Shown here: one piece after another, positions 1-8,349 of the stretch
Position numbering within the stretch: position 1 is the first letter of the stretch
Layout of the letters: the number at the start of each line of letters is the position of its first letter
Origin: a virus
DNA: 30,768 nt
Direction: 5' to 3' (one strand)
Virus record (IMG/VR): IMGVR_UViG_3300050821_005345
Span: 1 to 30,768 of that record
Translations under genes and position numbers: made by a program
Notes under the pieces: model-generated
Seen by the model: only the letters and a program-made list of their open reading frames with translations
What the model was told of the DNA's origin: nothing
Databases searched by the model: none

Positions 1-1001
1 ACTTCCATCGTCGGCACAAACGAAGTCAGTAGACCGTTGCCGTCTTTCGCCGCGTCGATTCCCGTCTGCAGCTGCTGCACGCTCTGCTGGGTGGCGCGGT
101 ACTGGCCCTCCGCCTTGCGGACGTTGCCGCGGGCTTCGCGCTCGACCTGGGCGATTTCCGACGCGCTACGCTTCTCTCCGGGACTTTCGCCGGGGATTTT
201 CGTTTGGCCCAGGTCCTTGATGTCCTTGCCGGTGGCAGCATCGACTTTGATCATGTGCGGAACGCCATTGACGATTCGGACGACATCGTTCGTCTTTTTC
301 TCGGGCACCGCCTTCTCGGGTTTTGCCCCCGCCTTCGCTTCATTCATCGCCGTATAGGCTTCGAGGTAGGTGTAGGGCTTCTGGGTGTCCGGATTCGTCC
401 GTGGCTGCCCGTTCTCACCCATCATCAGATCGTGAATCGTGGTCTCTTCCGGAGTCAGCCCCTCTTTTGCGGGCGGGTGTTCCTTGTCGTAAAGTTCCGC
501 CGCCGTTTTATATTTCTCCTGGGCTTGTCGCTGCGGTTCCTGATAGATCTGATCCATCAGCTTCGTGCCTTGCTCCGGGTTGCGGTAGGCCGCCGCGCCG
601 ATTGCGATCGGTGTCAAAATCTTCTCCCACGTCTTCATCTTCGGAGCTTGGAATTCCGGGTCGCTGGGTTGAGGCCGCAGTCCGCGCGTGGACGGGGACG
701 TGAAGCCTTGTGGTCCGCCGATATGCGAGGCCATCCCGCGACCTTCGAGATCTTCGGTCGAGCCCGCGACTGGCGGCGCGGCAGGTGAGCCGATATGTGA
801 AGCCGCGATGTGCGAATCGAGTGAATGCCCTTCCAAATCTTCTGTCCCCGCAGCCGGTGCCGCGGCTTCCGCCGGTGCTGGCAATCCGCGCACCGCGGTC
901 GAAGGCACAGCTTCCGCCATCGATGGGCGCGCAATTCCCGCCAGGCGCGGATCGTCTAGCTCTTCGTCCCAGGGTTGTCGGCTATCGTCGAGATCGGCCA
1001 T
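1..1001 (-). CDS. Phage protein of unknown function, 3' end outside window
   Basis: The reading frame is open from the ATG at 1001 to the left edge, giving 333 visible residues with the C-terminus missing. The start overlaps the stop of the PAPS-reductase-like gene by one base, so the two are probably translationally coupled. The N-terminal ~100 residues are Ala/Pro/acid-rich and low in complexity, with two copies of a TEDLEG...SHIG motif (about residues 53-71 and 82-95). Residues ~120-140 are followed by a Lys/Glu/Gln-rich segment, probably helical and coiled coil towards the edge. I do not recognise a family. Its place at the distal end of the virion-gene block suggests an internal virion or ejection protein, but that is inferred from position only. 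Confidence 0.75.
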   Translation of the reverse strand, partial: MADLDDSRQPWDEELDDPRLAGIARPSMAEAVPSTAVRGLPAPAEAAAPAAGTEDLEGHSLDSHIAASHIGSPAAPPVAGSTEDLEGRGMASHIGGPQGFTSPSTRGLRPQPSDPEFQAPKMKTWEKILTPIAIGAAAYRNPEQGTKLMDQIYQEPQRQAQEKYKTAAELYDKEHPPAKEGLTPEETTIHDLMMGENGQPRTNPDTQKPYTYLEAYTAMNEAKAGAKPEKAVPEKKTNDVVRIVNGVPHMIKVDAATGKDIKDLGQTKIPGESPGEKRSASEIAQVEREARGNVRKAEGQYRATQQSVQQLQTGIDAAKDGNGLLTSFVPTME

Positions 1002-1804
1002 TAGACTTCACTTCCGATGTAGTCGGGCAGTTCGGGCTTCACGAAGCGAATCGTGGAATGGATGTTTGGGATCATCTCTTGCGTCTTCGGGCACTTCACA
1101 GTTTCCGGCTGATCGGGATCGAGGCAAAGCGTGCAGGCGTGGTAGTGATCGCTGTTGAAGGTCAGGTCCCGAAATTCGCGGAAGCCGTCGTTCTCGTCGT
1201 AGCGCCGGAGATTGATCGGAACATCGAACTTGCGGTGATAACGCCACACGTCTGCGTCGGTGAAATGTCTGAGCGGGAAAGCGTAATCGCAGGAGCCGGG
1301 ATTTTCGCGGATATCCACTTTCAAGGGCAGCGCGCCCATGCAGGCATCGACGTCGCTCGACTTATGCCCCACGAAGCCCACATCCCAGGGGAAGTTGAAG
1401 GTTCCCGTCGGGCGCTGATAGAGATCAGAGTATCCGCAGAGAAAGGGCTTGCCCTCTTCGGGTGCGACCACTCCGTAAGGCAAGTAAAGGAAGCTCGTCC
1501 CAACCTGGTAGCAGTTCCCGATTTCCATGCGCCCGTTGTTTTTGGTGACCACGGTTTCGAGCGGCGCGTAGTCATAGACCTCGTAGTCGCCTTCCTCGAT
1601 CATGCGGTTGGCGAAGGCGAATTTCGCCGGCGAGAATGGCTCGCGGTGAAACACCAAGGGGAACTTCAGCCCCATGCGCTTCAGGATGTCGAGTACGACC
1701 ATTGAGTCTTTTCCGAAACTGGCCATGACGACCGGGTTGCGGTAGACGGTCAGAACTCGCTCAATCAGAGCCTGCGCCCAGTCGATTTTCTGTGTGAAGG
1801 TCAT
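1001..1804 (-). CDS. PAPS reductase / PP-loop adenine nucleotide alpha-hydrolase family protein
   Basis: The 267-residue product has an N-terminal PP-loop, SFGKDS at residues 29-34, followed by the hydrophobic strand and helix of the adenine nucleotide alpha-hydrolase fold. This family includes PAPS reductase (CysH), sulfate adenylyltransferase subunit CysD and DndC. The C-terminal third has a cysteine cluster, HxCxxCx10C at about residues 222-238. The canonical CysH C-terminal ECGLH motif is not present, so reduction of PAPS is not established. Substrate binding through the PP-loop is likely; the chemistry is open (sulfur metabolism, nucleic-acid thiolation, or other). It sits between a Gln-rich virion-type gene and the edge gene, whose start overlaps its stop. 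Family assignment is strong, precise function weak. Confidence 0.85.
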   Translation of the reverse strand: MTFTQKIDWAQALIERVLTVYRNPVVMASFGKDSMVVLDILKRMGLKFPLVFHREPFSPAKFAFANRMIEEGDYEVYDYAPLETVVTKNNGRMEIGNCYQVGTSFLYLPYGVVAPEEGKPFLCGYSDLYQRPTGTFNFPWDVGFVGHKSSDVDACMGALPLKVDIRENPGSCDYAFPLRHFTDADVWRYHRKFDVPINLRRYDENDGFREFRDLTFNSDHYHACTLCLDPDQPETVKCPKTQEMIPNIHSTIRFVKPELPDYIGSEV

Positions 1805-1814
1805 ATTTCAGCGA

Positions 1815-2417
1815 TCACAGAGCAGCCGCGGCCGCGGTTCCGATCGCGCCGATCGCGGCGGTGCTGTTGCTGGCGCCGCCCTTGCCCATCCGGTCGGAGA
1901 TCGCTTGATTTGAACTGTTCATGTAGCCGAGCGAGCTTCCGATGTCGGTGCCGTAGAGGCTTTGCAGTTGTTGCAGCGCTTGCTGTTTCTGCTGCTGCTG
2001 CAGGTTTGCCTGCGCCGTCTGAACGCCGAGCGCCTTGGTAGACAAATCCTGTTGTGCCGCCCTCGATCCTGACCCGATCGCGCCCTGGAAGCCTCCAGCA
2101 TTGCGCGTCCGCGCGGCCTGAAGATTGGCTTGGCCAGTGATCCCCGCGGTCGAACCGCCCTCGGACTGCTGCGCCGCCGTGTTCATGTAGGCTTGCTGCT
2201 GCGGCGTGTAGCCAGTCGGGTTGGCGGCCTGCGATTCCAGTTCCGGGGTGAGGAAACTGGTGATTCCCTGGCCCTGGCCGTAGAGCTGCTGTTGGGCGGC
2301 CTCGCCCGTGGTCGCATTCGACAGCAACAATTTCTTGTTGGTCGACGACGACGACCCCCCGAGCGGGACTCCGGGGATGCTAGTGAGCAGTGTTCCTTCT
2401 ACGCCTGTGCCAGCCAT
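1815..2417 (-). CDS. Gln/Ala-rich putative virion-associated protein
   Basis: This 200-residue protein is rich in Gln, Ala, Ser and Gly. A long central segment (about residues 85-150) has QQQQK and QALQQLQ runs that look helical, and the C-terminus is a small hydrophobic Gly/Ala stretch ending in AAAAAL. There are no cysteines and no recognised enzymatic motif. It lies 15 bases downstream of the nozzle-like gene with only a weak upstream ribosome-binding site (AAGAAAG). Composition and position resemble the internal or ejection proteins that follow tail genes in podoviruses, but no specific family is recognised. It is probably a real gene and probably virion-associated by context. Confidence 0.65.
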   Translation of the reverse strand: MAGTGVEGTLLTSIPGVPLGGSSSSTNKKLLLSNATTGEAAQQQLYGQGQGITSFLTPELESQAANPTGYTPQQQAYMNTAAQQSEGGSTAGITGQANLQAARTRNAGGFQGAIGSGSRAAQQDLSTKALGVQTAQANLQQQQKQQALQQLQSLYGTDIGSSLGYMNSSNQAISDRMGKGGASNSTAAIGAIGTAAAAAL

Positions 2418-2432
2418 GTTGTTTTAGCTTTC

Positions 2433-5400
2433 TTACAGCGCCATCTGCCGCCGCGGCGCGATCGGGTCGACCATTAGACCCGGAATCAACTTCTGCAGGC
2501 GGAACTGCACGTCGGTGGTTCCGGGCAAGGGCGCGACCTGCACTTTGTAGAAAATCCGCTCGCCGCGGACCGCGGTGGTCCACATCAGGTCGTAAGGCTG
2601 CGCCGTGCCCGTGTCTTCATCGGCGGCGAGCTGGCGGAAGGAACTGGGGGGCAGGGGATTGTTCAGTGAGTCAACGTAGGGCGTGAAGTAAAACAGCCCG
2701 ACGCCGGCGACGTAGGCAGTCAGCCGTTTCGCCAGCTTTCGCCCGGTGCCGAGCTGCAGCTGCTGCTCCTGGTCGTGATTCACGAAGCCGTAAGTGAAGT
2801 AATAAAGCCCATCGCTGCCGGCGCCGCCGATCGCGCCATAGTCGTCGTCGGTGAGCTTGTCGGGATTGAGTTCGTAGAAGTTGCCGAAAATCCCGCCCAG
2901 GCAAAACTCGATTTCGTTGTCGGGACGCTCGATGAGCTCACCTGTGTTAATGGCCAGGTTCCAGCGCGTCCACTTGCGGGTTAGGTCGCTCGACTTCATC
3001 AGACCGGTAAGCGTGATGTGCAAAGGCGACGCCCCGGAAATCTGCACCGCGGTATCGAGCTCGCGGTAGTCCATCACCAGAATCAGGTTCGGAGTAGTAG
3101 CTTCGCCGATCGGAACGCCGATGTAGATGCGCCGGTTCGAGGGATCGTTTTTCACCCAGATGGTTTGCTGCGCGGCGAAATTGATCTGCTTCCAAAAGGT
3201 GTCGTACTCCTGCGAGATTTTCCAGTGATCGCCGCCTCCGAACAGATACAACCCCTTCGGATCGGCGGAAACGTCCCAGTCTTCCGCAGCATCGCCCGAG
3301 CCGAACTGCCCCGGATCGCCGCCCCGCAAGCTCATCACGCCCACCGAGCGGGTGATCTGGTTCACCGTCCAGTCGTCCGGTTCGTTGTCGTTCGAGCTGA
3401 ACTCGTGCACTCCGCCGGCGGTCTTCAGCAGGCTGTTATTTTTTTGCAGCGAGAAGCAGCGGATCGGACCGGGATCGTCTTCTGGTCCCAGATTGCCGGT
3501 GGACAGCGCCATCGCTTCCGGATTCTCGACATAGCTCCAGCGCGAGAGATTGTCGCGGAAGGGATCTTCGACAAAAATGATTTCATTTTCCCCCAGCGTG
3601 ACCGTGGCCACGTTTGAGAGATTCACTTCATACACCGAGAGCAGGAGATCGGGCGGAATGACGCCGGGGGTTTCGAGCGTGAAAGCGACCAGGGCCGTAA
3701 AGGCTCCGGCTGTCGACAGCGTGTTGATCGGGATCGTCGCGGTCGAAGAGAATCCGGTCAAGACGCTGGTCAGCGACACGATCACATCACCGGGAAGATT
3801 CGGCGCACTCACTTTGGCCCAGAACCGGACCTGATACTTCGTGTTCGGCGAAATGATGGGATCGCCGAAGCTGTCCTGGTAGGCCGGTTGTGTGAGCAGG
3901 CCTTTCTGGCTCGCCGTGCCGTCCCCGGTGATCTGCCAGACCTGCCCAGCCGCCCAGGGACCGCCCGCGACCAGAACGCCGCCTACATTGCCCGCGGAAT
4001 TCCACCCCAGCGGCGCGGTCAGCACTCCGGAGAGATAGCCACCGCAGAATCCTAAGTTCAGGAAGTTTTCGATCTTGTTGTAGTCGCCCCAGCAAGACAG
4101 GCGTGATTCGTAAGCGAAGAAGCCGAGCACCGGGCCGAGCACTGCCTGGTCGAAGAGATCATTTCCGATTTGATCAATAGGGACGGCCGCGAAAAGGGTG
4201 TTGTCGGGAACGTCGAAGGTGTATGAGGTCGACGTGTTGTCGGGAACGAGCGTCGATTGCACGACGACTGGCGCGGGAAGAATGCCGGAAGGATTCGGCA
4301 GCGTAACACTGGCCGGGATGATGAAGTAGTTGTCGCCCCCAGTGCCAGTGAAGCCGAGCACCCGAGCTACGACGTTCGCCGGGCCGATGGGCAGGTTGGT
4401 TGCGGTCCATTTACTGTTGCCCGCGCTGACGAAACGGCCCGCTGGCGACGGTTTCGAGATGTAACCTTGCCGCGTCAGCCACATCACTACGACCTGGTGC
4501 ACGCCGACCGAACTTTGCCCCCCCGGGTTCAGTGTGCCGCCGGTGGCGTTTCCGGTGGCGGTGACGAGTTGAGGAGAGGTGTCTACCGAAAACAGGAAAT
4601 GGGTGGCGTCGACGACTTCGATCACCTGCCAGACGGTCGGGTTCAGGATCGCTGCGGTGTAAGCGACGCCGCTCTGGTTGGCTGTGAGCTGTGTTGTGAC
4701 CGTAAGACTCGTCGGCGAAGTCACGGTCGCGATCGTGGTTTCGACGCCGTTGACGGTGATCATCTGCCCGATCAGGCCCTCGGTGAATAGGGATCCTGAC
4801 GTCAAGCTCACAATGAAGCCGGTTGCGTCGGTGTCGACGTCGCCAGAAAAACTGACAGCCGGCCCAGCATTATTCGGGTTGAATCCTCCGGAGGCGGGCA
4901 CCGCTCCGGTGATCACGCAGTAGTCGCCATTCAGCAAACCATGCGGCGCAGCAGCGGTGCACAGCGCGGCTGGAAGGTTCGCAAACCCGCCGGAGCCGGC
5001 ACCAAGCCCTGTGGTCTGATTGTAGAAGGTAAGCGAAAGCCCGGTTGCGGCCACGGTGAGGATGTTGAAAATGCCGTTGTAGCCGGCGGGCGCGCCGAAG
5101 ACGATGATCTCCTGGCCCGGGATGTAGTTCGTAGCACTGCCAAAGGTCAGGGTGCAGATGTTGCCCGCTTCGCTCGCGCCTGTGATCGCGTTTAGGTAGC
5201 CGGTGGCGTTGGTGTCGAGCCCGGTGGACGTGATCGCGACCGCGCTCTGCAGATCGGCCACGGTGGGCGGCGCCCCCGGCCCGTCCATCGTCACGCGGTC
5301 GAGGAAGGTCCCGTCGTACTGCAACGGAACCCCTTGGCCGTGGAGCAAATCGGAGGAAGCGAGATACTCCCGGCCAAACGCGGAAACCGATTGCATGTAG

Positions 5401-5735
5401 AGGCCGGGGGTGATCGCGAAGATCGTCGCGTAGGTTCCTGGCGAGTTCGCAACGTCTTCCACGTAGAGCGTGCCCGTCGCGTCGAGAAACAGGGTCAGGG
5501 GATCGTCGTTCGGCTGGACAAAAGTTTTGGTGTAAAGAATGGGCGCGCCGGTCGGAGATTCAAGCACTCCGGCCAGGCCCCAGCGGGAGAACACTTCGCC
5601 CGGCAGGAACATCACTTCCTGATTGTCGGGCGAGACTCCTTCCGGGCAGTCCGAAGGCGCGAGCTCCGAGTCGGTGCCGCCAAACAGCGACAGGGGGACA
5701 TCGACTACGGGAAGCTCTGGTGCGATTGCAGCCAT
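2433..5735 (-). CDS. Large structural protein, tail nozzle / tail tubular B-like candidate
   Basis: This 1100-residue protein is the largest in the window. It is rich in Thr, Val, Gly and Asn and has the composition of an all-beta virion protein. The N-terminus has FGG followed by PEGVSPDNQEV and FSRWGLAGV (about residues 18-57), a layout like podovirus nozzle proteins (T7 gp12 type), which begin with a GG motif, a 'pure/observed' segment and an R-x-G turn. Residues ~165-400 hold repeated Ig-like or beta-sandwich inserts, one shared with the adaptor candidate at 6647-7681. The C-terminal half (about 790-1090) resembles the beta-propeller-like body of such proteins. It lies downstream of the adaptor candidate, as expected for a nozzle. 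Tail fibre or baseplate protein is an alternative. Confidence 0.6.
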   Translation of the reverse strand: MAAIAPELPVVDVPLSLFGGTDSELAPSDCPEGVSPDNQEVMFLPGEVFSRWGLAGVLESPTGAPILYTKTFVQPNDDPLTLFLDATGTLYVEDVANSPGTYATIFAITPGLYMQSVSAFGREYLASSDLLHGQGVPLQYDGTFLDRVTMDGPGAPPTVADLQSAVAITSTGLDTNATGYLNAITGASEAGNICTLTFGSATNYIPGQEIIVFGAPAGYNGIFNILTVAATGLSLTFYNQTTGLGAGSGGFANLPAALCTAAAPHGLLNGDYCVITGAVPASGGFNPNNAGPAVSFSGDVDTDATGFIVSLTSGSLFTEGLIGQMITVNGVETTIATVTSPTSLTVTTQLTANQSGVAYTAAILNPTVWQVIEVVDATHFLFSVDTSPQLVTATGNATGGTLNPGGQSSVGVHQVVVMWLTRQGYISKPSPAGRFVSAGNSKWTATNLPIGPANVVARVLGFTGTGGDNYFIIPASVTLPNPSGILPAPVVVQSTLVPDNTSTSYTFDVPDNTLFAAVPIDQIGNDLFDQAVLGPVLGFFAYESRLSCWGDYNKIENFLNLGFCGGYLSGVLTAPLGWNSAGNVGGVLVAGGPWAAGQVWQITGDGTASQKGLLTQPAYQDSFGDPIISPNTKYQVRFWAKVSAPNLPGDVIVSLTSVLTGFSSTATIPINTLSTAGAFTALVAFTLETPGVIPPDLLLSVYEVNLSNVATVTLGENEIIFVEDPFRDNLSRWSYVENPEAMALSTGNLGPEDDPGPIRCFSLQKNNSLLKTAGGVHEFSSNDNEPDDWTVNQITRSVGVMSLRGGDPGQFGSGDAAEDWDVSADPKGLYLFGGGDHWKISQEYDTFWKQINFAAQQTIWVKNDPSNRRIYIGVPIGEATTPNLILVMDYRELDTAVQISGASPLHITLTGLMKSSDLTRKWTRWNLAINTGELIERPDNEIEFCLGGIFGNFYELNPDKLTDDDYGAIGGAGSDGLYYFTYGFVNHDQEQQLQLGTGRKLAKRLTAYVAGVGLFYFTPYVDSLNNPLPPSSFRQLAADEDTGTAQPYDLMWTTAVRGERIFYKVQVAPLPGTTDVQFRLQKLIPGLMVDPIAPRRQMAL

Positions 5736-5747
5736 GAAGTGAGAAAA

Positions 5748-6194
5748 CTAGAAAGTCACGGGCGTCGGGTTGGTCTGCGTGCCGTGGTAAATGAATGGTG
5801 AAGTTTCAGAAGTAGAGAAGCGCGAGGCGGCCCGGAAATAGAGCGGTCCGAGGCCCTTCAGGTATTGCTGCGCGCTCTTTGAGATGCCGTTGTCGATCTG
5901 GACTACACTCCCTGGCGTGAAGTTCGGCGTCGTCGAATATTCGATCAGGTAGTTGGTCCCCGCGGGCGGGTTCTCGTGCGTGATCGCAATCGTGCCGTGT
6001 CCATTCGCAGCCGAAACATTGAGCGCGGTCGGGGCTGAAGGTGGCGAAGTCTTTCCCGTCACCGAGGCGTTGGTCTGTGTGGCCACAGCTTGGGTCTGCG
6101 AAACAATGTCATCGAGGGCGCGCGCCAGATGTTGATCTATCGACTGGACGTGCGCCCGGTTGACGTAGTTCGCGCCGCTCTGGGAAAGAGCCAT
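5748..6194 (-). CDS. Small virion protein with FN3-like domain
   Basis: The 148-residue product has a helical N-terminus (about residues 1-45) and then a fibronectin type III-like domain. That domain opens with PSAPTALNVS, has a central NYLIEYSTTPNF strand, and closes with PLYFRAASRFSTSETSPF (about residues 50-140). FN3 domains are frequent in tail and head-decoration proteins, where they bind surfaces. The gene lies 12 bases upstream of the nozzle-like gene and 3 bases downstream of another small virion-like gene, consistent with one transcript. The FN3 call rests on strand pattern and the P-x-A-P-x-x-L start, without a search. Attachment to the tail tip or to a fibre is possible but not shown. 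Confidence 0.65.
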   Translation of the reverse strand: MALSQSGANYVNRAHVQSIDQHLARALDDIVSQTQAVATQTNASVTGKTSPPSAPTALNVSAANGHGTIAITHENPPAGTNYLIEYSTTPNFTPGSVVQIDNGISKSAQQYLKGLGPLYFRAASRFSTSETSPFIYHGTQTNPTPVTF

Positions 6195-6197
6195 CGC

Positions 6198-6620
6198 TTA
6201 CAGCTTCGGGAAAGTAACTTTGCCCGAGATCGTGTCGCCGCTCACTCCGGCCGGGATCGCGCCGGCGGTCAGTTCGGTCAGTCCAGTCTGCGCCGCAGCG
6301 CCGGTGAAAATCTGCACGGTGCCGTTGGTCGCGTTGGTCCCCGGAACATAGTGGTAGACGTAGAGATTCGCTTGGCCTGGCGTGCGCGAGGATTCGAGTG
6401 AGACCGGAGTGAGTGGATTCGCCCCAGTGGGCAGGCTTGCGCCAGGTGCGGCGTTGCCCACAGCAAAAAGCTGGGTAAGATCGACAGGGATTCCACCGGC
6501 AGCGTAAACCGTGCCGACGGCGAAGGCGAGAGTAAACCAGAGGGTGAGTGTGTCCTGATCTTCCGTGATGACCTGCTGGCCAGTGACGGATGATTGTTGC
6601 AGTGCGTAGGTGACTGCCAT
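6198..6620 (-). CDS. Small beta-rich virion-type protein of unknown function
   Basis: This 140-residue protein is rich in Thr, Gly, Ala and Val. It is predicted all-beta from alternating hydrophobic strands such as TLTLWFTLAF and NLYVYHYV. It has no cysteine, signal peptide or catalytic motif. A good ribosome-binding site, AAGGAG, lies 7 bases before the ATG. It is placed between the adaptor candidate and the FN3-like gene, so a minor tail or decoration role is likely from context. No family is recognised. Confidence 0.65.
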   Translation of the reverse strand: MAVTYALQQSSVTGQQVITEDQDTLTLWFTLAFAVGTVYAAGGIPVDLTQLFAVGNAAPGASLPTGANPLTPVSLESSRTPGQANLYVYHYVPGTNATNGTVQIFTGAAAQTGLTELTAGAIPAGVSGDTISGKVTFPKL

Positions 6621-6646
6621 AAAAGTTCTCCTTCAGAAAATCTGGT

Positions 6647-7681
6647 TTAGCAACTACCGCCGCGCCGCGAAGCGCCCGACTGATAGACCGCCCGCCGCCG
6701 CACGTTCGTGTACTGCAAAAGTTTCCCTTGTCGGTTGGTCAGGATCTCGTTGACCGCGAGGTCGCCCTTCGCCATGAAGTCGTCGCCGGCTGATTTCGCT
6801 CCGCGCGGGGTGACGAAAATTCCCGCCGAGTAGTAAGCCAGCGCATCCGAGCACCGCATGATCGGAATGACGGTCGACGCGAACGACCCGGAGACGGCGA
6901 TGTCTGCCAGAAACGCGCGATAGCTGATGCGCACATCGAGCGGCAGGATCGCGCCGGGGAAATAGATGGCATCTTCGCGCCAATCCCACATCCCATTCCA
7001 GCTCCCCTTCACTCGATCTGGCAGTCGCCCCACGGTCACATTCATGGGCTTAAAGCCGAGCGGGTTGACCACGCCGATCCCGACCGATTGCCGCTCCCAC
7101 AATTCATTCGGCGACATGAAGTCCTGCGGCAGCACCGGACAGACGCCAGTAGCCGGCGGCGGGACTGCGGGACTCCACAAATTCTTGCCGTCGAAAAAGT
7201 TCGTCCAGTTCACCCACTGCTGCACTGCAGGGTCGAGAGAGCCAACGACGGGCAGGGAATAAAGCACGGTTTCGTTTCGGGTGCGGGGATGGGAGGACTG
7301 ATCGAGTTTCTGCTGCAGCTTGCGCCAGGCCAGATTCACCGTGGGCACGATGTAGGCTTGCGAGTCGGCGAAGATGTCGCCGGTGGGAAGCAGTGCCGAG
7401 TAAGCGACGCCAGCCTGCACACCAGCGGTCGCGACCAGCAAGAGTGTGGTGGCCGAAGTCACCAGCGCCACGGTGTAGCTGATGCCGTTGATGACGATGG
7501 GCTGGCCGTTGAGCAGATAGGTGAACTTGTTCCCGCTGACCCAGCTCACCACGAGTGCGTTGGTATTCACGACGCCGGCGACGTTGGGGTTGATGCCCTG
7601 GATGTAGTCGCCCAGATAGGTGCGGGTCTGCGCGGTGACGGTGGCCAGGGTATCGTAGGGAGCTTGGGGAGCGAGAGGCAT
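6647..7681 (-). CDS. Putative head-tail adaptor protein
   Basis: This 344-residue protein has a short N-terminal helix (TLATVTAQTRTYLGDY) typical of the start of phage adaptor subunits. Residues ~42-98 form a beta module, and residues ~100-344 carry a helical and beta body with aromatic-rich segments (QQWVNWTNFFDG, FMSPNELWERQ, GMWDWREDAIYFPG). The beta module is closely similar to one inside the 1100-residue nozzle-like protein. It lies downstream of capsid genes and upstream of tail genes, where podovirus adaptors sit. The start codon is only 9 bases from that of a plus-strand gene, and no strong ribosome-binding site is seen. The adaptor assignment is moderately supported; minor tail protein is the alternative. 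Confidence 0.55.
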   Translation of the reverse strand: MPLAPQAPYDTLATVTAQTRTYLGDYIQGINPNVAGVVNTNALVVSWVSGNKFTYLLNGQPIVINGISYTVALVTSATTLLLVATAGVQAGVAYSALLPTGDIFADSQAYIVPTVNLAWRKLQQKLDQSSHPRTRNETVLYSLPVVGSLDPAVQQWVNWTNFFDGKNLWSPAVPPPATGVCPVLPQDFMSPNELWERQSVGIGVVNPLGFKPMNVTVGRLPDRVKGSWNGMWDWREDAIYFPGAILPLDVRISYRAFLADIAVSGSFASTVIPIMRCSDALAYYSAGIFVTPRGAKSAGDDFMAKGDLAVNEILTNRQGKLLQYTNVRRRAVYQSGASRRGGSC

Positions 7682-7690
7682 GGGGTTAGA

Positions 7691-7939
7691 ATGCGGAAAG
7701 TGAAAGGAACTATCTATCTGCGAACGCTGTGCAACTGCGCATCACACTTCAACGACGTGGAGTGGCCGCCGCCGCGGATATACGAAATCCCCATTTTTCG
7801 AGAGGTCGTTCCCGTGCAGATGCACGCTACCGCAGAGCGACCGGCGAGCACAGTCACAAAGAAGCGAGTCTTCGAGCTGTACGAAATCAAACCGGGGCCT
7901 CGTCCAAGCGCTCATTACCGCGAAAGGTGGGAAGGCTGA
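7691..7939 (+). CDS. Small protein of unknown function, first gene of an inverted two-gene cassette
   Basis: The 82-residue frame starts at an ATG at 7691. It begins MRKVKGTIYL, has CNC near residue 15 and aromatic/proline runs (EWPPPRIYEIPIF), and ends basic (RPSAHYRERWEG). The frame stays open further upstream inside the opposite-strand adaptor gene, but that part reads as a shadow. Its TGA overlaps the ATG of the next gene by one base (TGATG), implying coupling. It runs antisense to the surrounding structural operon. No family is recognised. Balanced composition and coupling to the Tat-leader gene argue that it is real. Confidence 0.6.
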   Translation: MRKVKGTIYLRTLCNCASHFNDVEWPPPRIYEIPIFREVVPVQMHATAERPASTVTKKRVFELYEIKPGPRPSAHYRERWEG

Positions 7940-8349
7940 TGAACCGGCGCAACTTTCTCTCGACTCTGATCGGCGGCGTCGTCACAGCGGCTGCGGTGCG
8001 CACGTTTCCGTTTCGTGTGTTCAGTTTCCCGACGCAACTCACCGGCAACTGGGAAGGGCTACACATCGATCCCTTTCCGGGTGTGCTCACGACTCCGAAG
8101 CTCTTCGCTGGGCCTCACGGCTGGGGCCTAAATGCAATCCCTTACCGCGTCAATCCCTATCTGCCGGTGAATGAAATCTGGCTGATCCGTGAACCGAAAG
8201 TGCAAGCACTTCATCTCCACGAAGGGCCACGCGCCGGACAGGACATCCGAGAAGTCATTGAGCCCGGGCAGATTCTCCGCATCATCGACTTGAAACCCGT
8301 GGAAGGGAAAGAGCCATTGCTCACGAGTCTGCGCTGCGGGATTCTCTAG
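7939..8349 (+). CDS. Exported protein with twin-arginine (Tat) leader, unknown function
   Basis: The 136-residue product begins MNRRNFLSTLIGGVV, which fits the twin-arginine pattern R-R-x-F-L followed by a hydrophobic segment of Ala, Val, Gly and Ile. Tat leaders direct folded proteins across the inner membrane. The mature part has a Trp/Gly/Pro-rich start (HGWGLNAIPYRVNPYLP) and a beta-strand C-terminus (LRIIDLKPVEGKEPLLTSL). The fold looks small and compact, but I do not recognise it. It is coupled to the preceding plus-strand gene, and its stop overlaps the stop of the convergent minus-strand gene by three bases. A moron-like or envelope-modifying role is possible but unproven. Confidence 0.65.
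   Translation: MNRRNFLSTLIGGVVTAAAVRTFPFRVFSFPTQLTGNWEGLHIDPFPGVLTTPKLFAGPHGWGLNAIPYRVNPYLPVNEIWLIREPKVQALHLHEGPRAGQDIREVIEPGQILRIIDLKPVEGKEPLLTSLRCGIL

Noticed and set aside
7088-7690. Upstream extension of the 82-residue plus-strand gene
   Set aside because: It is antisense to the adaptor gene and has shadow composition; the ATG at 7691 gives the balanced protein.
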